A DNA stretch of 20,614 bases from Stramenopiles sp. TOSAG23-3. Lineage: Eukaryota; Sar. Below, in pieces: positions 17,280-20,614 of this stretch. Where the stretch lies: assembly GCA_900128585.1 (NCBI GenBank), contig LT642372.1, positions 1 to 20,614 of the forward strand, in the 5' to 3' direction. Numbering within the stretch: position 1 is the stretch's first letter; each line of letters begins with the position of its first letter. The position numbers and the translations under genes are program-made. The notes below the pieces were generated by a model. That model was given only the letters and a program-made list of their open reading frames with translations, had not been told where the DNA came from and ran no database searches.

Positions 17280-17738
17280 ATGAATCATGCAAATGCGCCG
17301 TTGAGTAAAGCCTGTGCGTCCGGCTACTTGGACATGGTGTACACGCTCCACCGAAAAAAGTTTGCAAACGTTAACAACACTGATCATTGTGGGATTACGC
17401 CACTGGCATGGGCTGCAAAATTTAACCGAATAGAAGTTATGAAATACTTGATAGATCAGGGGGCGATCATAGACCGCAGATCTTCGATTGCTTCGAGAAC
17501 ACCGTTGCAGGTAGCTTGTGCCCAGGGAAACAAGTGCATCCAGGCTGTCGCTTTGCTGTTACAGCACGGTGCGTCTCTCGAGTTGAAATGCACGAGCGAC
17601 GTGCAGGAGATGAATGGCACGGCATTTGACCAAGCGTCAAAATGTATAAATGAATCGAAACGTTTGTTAAAGATGTTGAAAGCTCGCATTGAGTACCTTG
17701 AAAAGCAGGCGGGAAGAAATAAAATGCTGTCCCCGTGA
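17280..17738 (+). CDS. Small ankyrin-repeat protein
   Basis: A 152-residue frame from an ATG with G at -3; an in-frame TAG lies immediately upstream (17274-17276). Three ankyrin units are visible: the first around residues 5-36 (A-P-L-S-K-A-C-A-S-G), the second at about 38-70 (G-I-T-P-L-A-W-A-A at 38-46, then V-M-K-Y-L-I-D-Q-G-A), and the third at about 73-106 (T-P-L-Q-V-A-C-A-Q-G, then L-L-L-Q-H-G-A). A helical charged tail of about 45 residues may cap the stack. It is probably a cytosolic protein-binding module with no catalytic domain. The last residues are Lys/Arg-containing, and no signal peptide is seen. It is divergent from the anoctamin fusion and convergent with the epimerase gene. 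An upstream exon cannot be excluded, because TTGTAG just before the start could serve as a 3' splice site, but no joining exon with ankyrin sequence was found. Confidence 0.75.
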   Translation: MNHANAPLSKACASGYLDMVYTLHRKKFANVNNTDHCGITPLAWAAKFNRIEVMKYLIDQGAIIDRRSSIASRTPLQVACAQGNKCIQAVALLLQHGASLELKCTSDVQEMNGTAFDQASKCINESKRLLKMLKARIEYLEKQAGRNKMLSP

Positions 17739-18232
17739 GAAAGGCAAAACCACACTTTTGTGAACGGTGTCTTCTGAAACACAAAGGGGTAAATTTGTAA
17801 TACGTAACACACATTTAATAAAAACTAATTTGAAAACCAAAAATATATGCTACAAAATTTGCCCCGCCCTGCCATGGGTTACCCACTCCCAGCCCAATCT
17901 ACCTGTTCACATGTCGACAAAATAAAAGCAATAATAAGAGAATTGAGCCGGGCGATTGTGGGTTCGAATGACTAAGCTACTACTATAATCAACGATCAAA
18001 AAGTTATCCTTGATTTGATGTTTTTAAAAAGGTTTACATGAAAACTTATCTCTACTGTTGTGATCTTGTGAGTTTTTTTTTTAAATATTTTTTACCCTTT
18101 CTCCATTAAATTTTATTTTACAGTTCAATTACATTTACTTTATACATATTGGAAAGATAACTGAATTTGTTTCTTTTTTTCTCTTTTTTACATAAATTGA
18201 AACATCGGTGTGTTTGGGAAACATTCTCACTG
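17739..18232. other. Convergent intergenic region
   Basis: This is 494 bases between converging stops, largely AT-rich. A GC-richer patch (17860-17975) contains a tRNA B-box-like string (GGTTCGAATG near 17961-17970), but no T-stem pairs around it and no A box is in place. No gene is called. Confidence 0.4.
17817..17822 (+). promoter_or_regulatory. Possible polyadenylation signal AATAAA
   Basis: AATAAA lies 79 bases after the small ankyrin stop. The position is plausible, but chance occurrence is likely in AT-rich sequence. Confidence 0.3.
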
Positions 18233-20188
18233 CTACTGTGCACTGCTCTCCCTCAGCGTCACACACTCCTTGTACCATTGCGCTGTCCTTTTCATCCCTT
18301 CTTCGAACGATACTCTTGGCTTGTAGCCTATCAATTTCTTTGCCTTATCTATGTTGGCGCACGTGCGCGGCACATCCCCCGGCTGCATTGGCATAACATT
18401 TATCTTGGCCTTTTTCCCCGCGCAATCTGCGGCGATGCTAATGAAGCGCTTCAGACTAATGGGTCTTCCGTTTCCTAAATTATATACCTGGCAACCAAGC
18501 GGGTTATCGAGGGCCCCGATGACTCCGCTGACAATGTCATCGATGTACGTGTAGTCGCGCTCGCTGCTTCCGTCCCCATACTGGTCTATTGTGATCCCGC
18601 TGAATATGCGGTGAATAAACTTGTACGGGGCCATGTCAGGCCTTCCACGAGGTCCGTACACTGTGAAGAACCGCAGACCTGCGGTGGGCATTTTGTACAA
18701 ATGGTTGTAAGTCGCCGCCAGCAACTCGCAGGCCTTCTTTGTCGCAGCATACGGCGACACCGGGGCGTCCACAATGTCCGTTTCCCGGAACACGGCATTG
18801 TTCGATCCGCCGTAAACGGACGAAGAGCTTGCGTACACGAAATGTTTGCAGTTGTGCTTTCTTGCGATGTCCAACAAAGTCGTGGTCCCACGCACATTGC
18901 TGTGGACGTAAATGAGGGGATCATTTATGGACGGGCGAACCCCAGCCCGGGCTGCCAAGTGCACGACATGGGTAATGCCATGCAACTCGAACAGACTGGA
19001 CATAGCGTCGGCGTTGCAAATGTCGTCGCAGACAACGGTGAGCGTTCCCGTAGATTGCCTGGCGACTTTTTTCACCCACTGCAAGTTTTCGTTCTTTTGT
19101 TTAATGTCGTAATACTGGTTCATTTCGTCCACAATGACGACGTTGTCTCCGCGCTTTAACAAGTTCACAGAGGTGTGGCTACCAACAAAGCCCGCTCCGC
19201 CTGTCACCAACACTGTTTTCTTCTCCACGATCGCTTTCTGGACAGGGGTCTCGAACTGCGCCCCTTGCTTCTGCTCGTCCTGTGCGGAATCCTCAGCGAT
19301 TCTAAGGTTTAGGCGAACATCTTCTTCTGTCAAAATGTCGCTGGACAATTTTCGTTTTTGTCCCACTTTCTCAACAACGACGTGCTCGGCAACCCCGTCG
19401 ATCGATTTTGGAAAAAGGCTCATCTGGCTCTGGGGGCGGGATACTTTGCTTTGCATTTTCAGCTCGTGCTTCGCTTTCCTCACCTCGTCTTCAAAATTGG
19501 TATCCCAGTTGATGGAATCGAGCTGCACAATCTTTGCTCTGTTGGTCTCGGCAGAGCATACGCTCTGGATTAATGAGACAGCGGCCACTTCTTCCACCCC
19601 AGCACTTGTGCCTGCGATGAGCCCATCAGCCACCATTGGAAATCCAATTCTCCCCAACTTGTGTGTATTCCACAACGCCAAGGTGTTCCACGGGACCGTA
19701 CGGCCATTGATTGGAACCTTGGTGTTCCCCTGTTGAAAGTCGTGGCCTGGCAGTTGTGCTCCAACAACGAGCGTGCATTCATCGTGCAGCCCAAGTAGCT
19801 TCGCGGCGTCTTTTTGCCCTGCAATCATCTCCAGGGACTGAAATAGAATGTATTTCGCCTGCACCGCCATTGACCGTCGTAGTAGGGCATTCAACGCCGG
19901 GGTGAACGTGGACCATTCCGAGACACCAACAACTGTTGTTCTTGATGCTGCGGTAGCGCTGACAGAAGCGTCGACGATACGCTTAACTGCAGAGTAAAGT
20001 GAAATTTCGCCGGATATCTCTCCGGTCAATTCCACTTTCACCGCAATGAGAACATGGCCTGCGTACGAAGCAGCGGTCTCTACGAAAGCCACTACCCGGT
20101 CGCAGAATGCCGGCGTCACCCGGTCCACTGACCCGTGGATCCTCGTGGCCACGCACAATTGAGTTAAATCTGTTAGTTTGTTTGGCAT
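18233..20188 (-). CDS. UDP-glucuronate 4-epimerase-like protein with N-terminal glycosyltransferase-like extension
   Basis: A complete 651-residue frame. Residues ~324-642 form a short-chain dehydrogenase/epimerase: the NAD-binding T-G-G-A-G-F-V-G at 329-336, L-A-A-R-A-G-V-R at 411-418, S-S-S-S-V-Y-G at 454-460 and the catalytic pair Y480-x(3)-K484 in S-P-Y-A-A-T-K. F-F-T-V-Y-G-P-R-G-R-P-D-M-A (507-520) and the R-D-Y-T-Y-I-D-D segment (544-551) are typical of UDP-glucuronate 4-epimerases, which make UDP-galacturonate for acidic polysaccharides. Free epimerases of this type are about 330-430 residues, so ~320 residues are extra. The extension (residues ~10-235) has a Rossmann-like start (C-V-A-T-R-I at 12-17) and a P-W-N-T-L-A-L-W-N block at 166-174, and ends in A-G-V-E-E-V (196-201). 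It may be a diverged nucleotide-sugar or glycosyltransferase-type domain, and the family is not certain. A low-complexity linker (~235-320) joins the halves. No transmembrane anchor is visible, unlike plant Golgi forms. Confidence 0.85.
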   Translation of the reverse strand: MPNKLTDLTQLCVATRIHGSVDRVTPAFCDRVVAFVETAASYAGHVLIAVKVELTGEISGEISLYSAVKRIVDASVSATAASRTTVVGVSEWSTFTPALNALLRRSMAVQAKYILFQSLEMIAGQKDAAKLLGLHDECTLVVGAQLPGHDFQQGNTKVPINGRTVPWNTLALWNTHKLGRIGFPMVADGLIAGTSAGVEEVAAVSLIQSVCSAETNRAKIVQLDSINWDTNFEDEVRKAKHELKMQSKVSRPQSQMSLFPKSIDGVAEHVVVEKVGQKRKLSSDILTEEDVRLNLRIAEDSAQDEQKQGAQFETPVQKAIVEKKTVLVTGGAGFVGSHTSVNLLKRGDNVVIVDEMNQYYDIKQKNENLQWVKKVARQSTGTLTVVCDDICNADAMSSLFELHGITHVVHLAARAGVRPSINDPLIYVHSNVRGTTTLLDIARKHNCKHFVYASSSSVYGGSNNAVFRETDIVDAPVSPYAATKKACELLAATYNHLYKMPTAGLRFFTVYGPRGRPDMAPYKFIHRIFSGITIDQYGDGSSERDYTYIDDIVSGVIGALDNPLGCQVYNLGNGRPISLKRFISIAADCAGKKAKINVMPMQPGDVPRTCANIDKAKKLIGYKPRVSFEEGMKRTAQWYKECVTLRESSAQ

Positions 20189-20614
20189 AGTTCAATTGTT
20201 TGTTGTATGAAATTAGATTATTGTTACATCCATGACTTGCTCTACTGGGAACTTTTCTCTCGCACAATTTTGCTACTCGTAAGGCGCCGATATACACTGT
20301 TCGATCGTGGTAATAAGTACCACGAATAGAATAGAACGAACACGAAAAGTGTTCTTTTACAAAATGAAAGACGACAACAACAAATGAGAGATGACAAATA
20401 ACAGCATCAGAGCGTCTGAATATGTTTTCACCTCCTGATCTTCATCATTCACGACTTTTTTGCTTTTTTTTTGGTTCTTTTGGGCACTTTGTATTTTAAT
20501 GCTATGATTATGTTAATTGGAACAGTTAAAATTATGACTTTTTTTTTTGGATGTTCTTTTTGCGTTCTTCGATCAGGCTTGTTGAACTGACTACGGTAAT
20601 AATATAGAAATATA
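20189..20614. other. 5' flank of the epimerase gene, no gene seen
   Basis: This is 426 bases upstream of the epimerase start, AT-rich, with poly-T runs near 20458-20470 and 20539-20549. It should hold that gene's promoter. No complete frame or RNA gene is recognised before the window ends. Confidence 0.4.

Noticed and set aside
17941-17985. tRNA-like B-box string GGTTCGAATG
   Set aside because: Flanking bases do not form the five-pair T-stem, and no A box or acceptor stem is found at the right distance. At most it is a decayed tRNA-derived fragment.

Overview
The window looks like nuclear DNA of a unicellular eukaryote, probably a protist or alga. The evidence is eukaryote-type domains (tubulin ligase, anoctamin, Sec14-GOLD, ankyrin repeats), monocistronic genes on both strands, long AT-rich spacers full of simple repeats, and start codons that usually have a purine at -3. 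All nine recognisable genes read as single uninterrupted frames, so this is an intron-poor segment. TAA, TAG and TGA all serve as stops, so the standard code fits. A photosynthetic stramenopile-like source is possible (HR-lesion/DoxX-type membrane protein, a UDP-glucuronate epimerase with an N-terminal extension), but nothing here proves it.

Layout. A small basic protein of unknown function (278-748, +) is followed by a four-helix DoxX/HR-lesion-type membrane protein (1591-2031, +). This converges on an ankyrin protein with an acidic/proline tandem repeat (2419-4503, -). After a 1.1 kb simple-repeat spacer comes a Tudor-like + NlpC/P60-like + tubulin-tyrosine-ligase fusion (5585-7930, +), which converges on a Sec14-GOLD lipid-transfer protein (8178-9446, -). 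Next are an LtrA-like multipass membrane protein (10197-11834, -) and a large ankyrin-anoctamin fusion (12789-16277, -). A 1 kb spacer separates the latter from a divergent small ankyrin protein (17280-17738, +). The last gene is a UDP-glucuronate 4-epimerase-like protein with a long extra N-terminal domain (18233-20188, -).

There is no operon and no obvious single pathway. Several genes have membrane or lipid themes (Sec14-GOLD, anoctamin, LtrA, DoxX-like), three carry ankyrin repeats, and one edits or binds microtubules. No rRNA, tRNA, CRISPR array, intact transposon or viral gene was recognised. The most notable content is three unusual domain fusions: the NlpC/P60-tubulin ligase, the ankyrin-anoctamin (with two apparent Glu-to-Gln changes at calcium-ligand positions), and the epimerase fusion.
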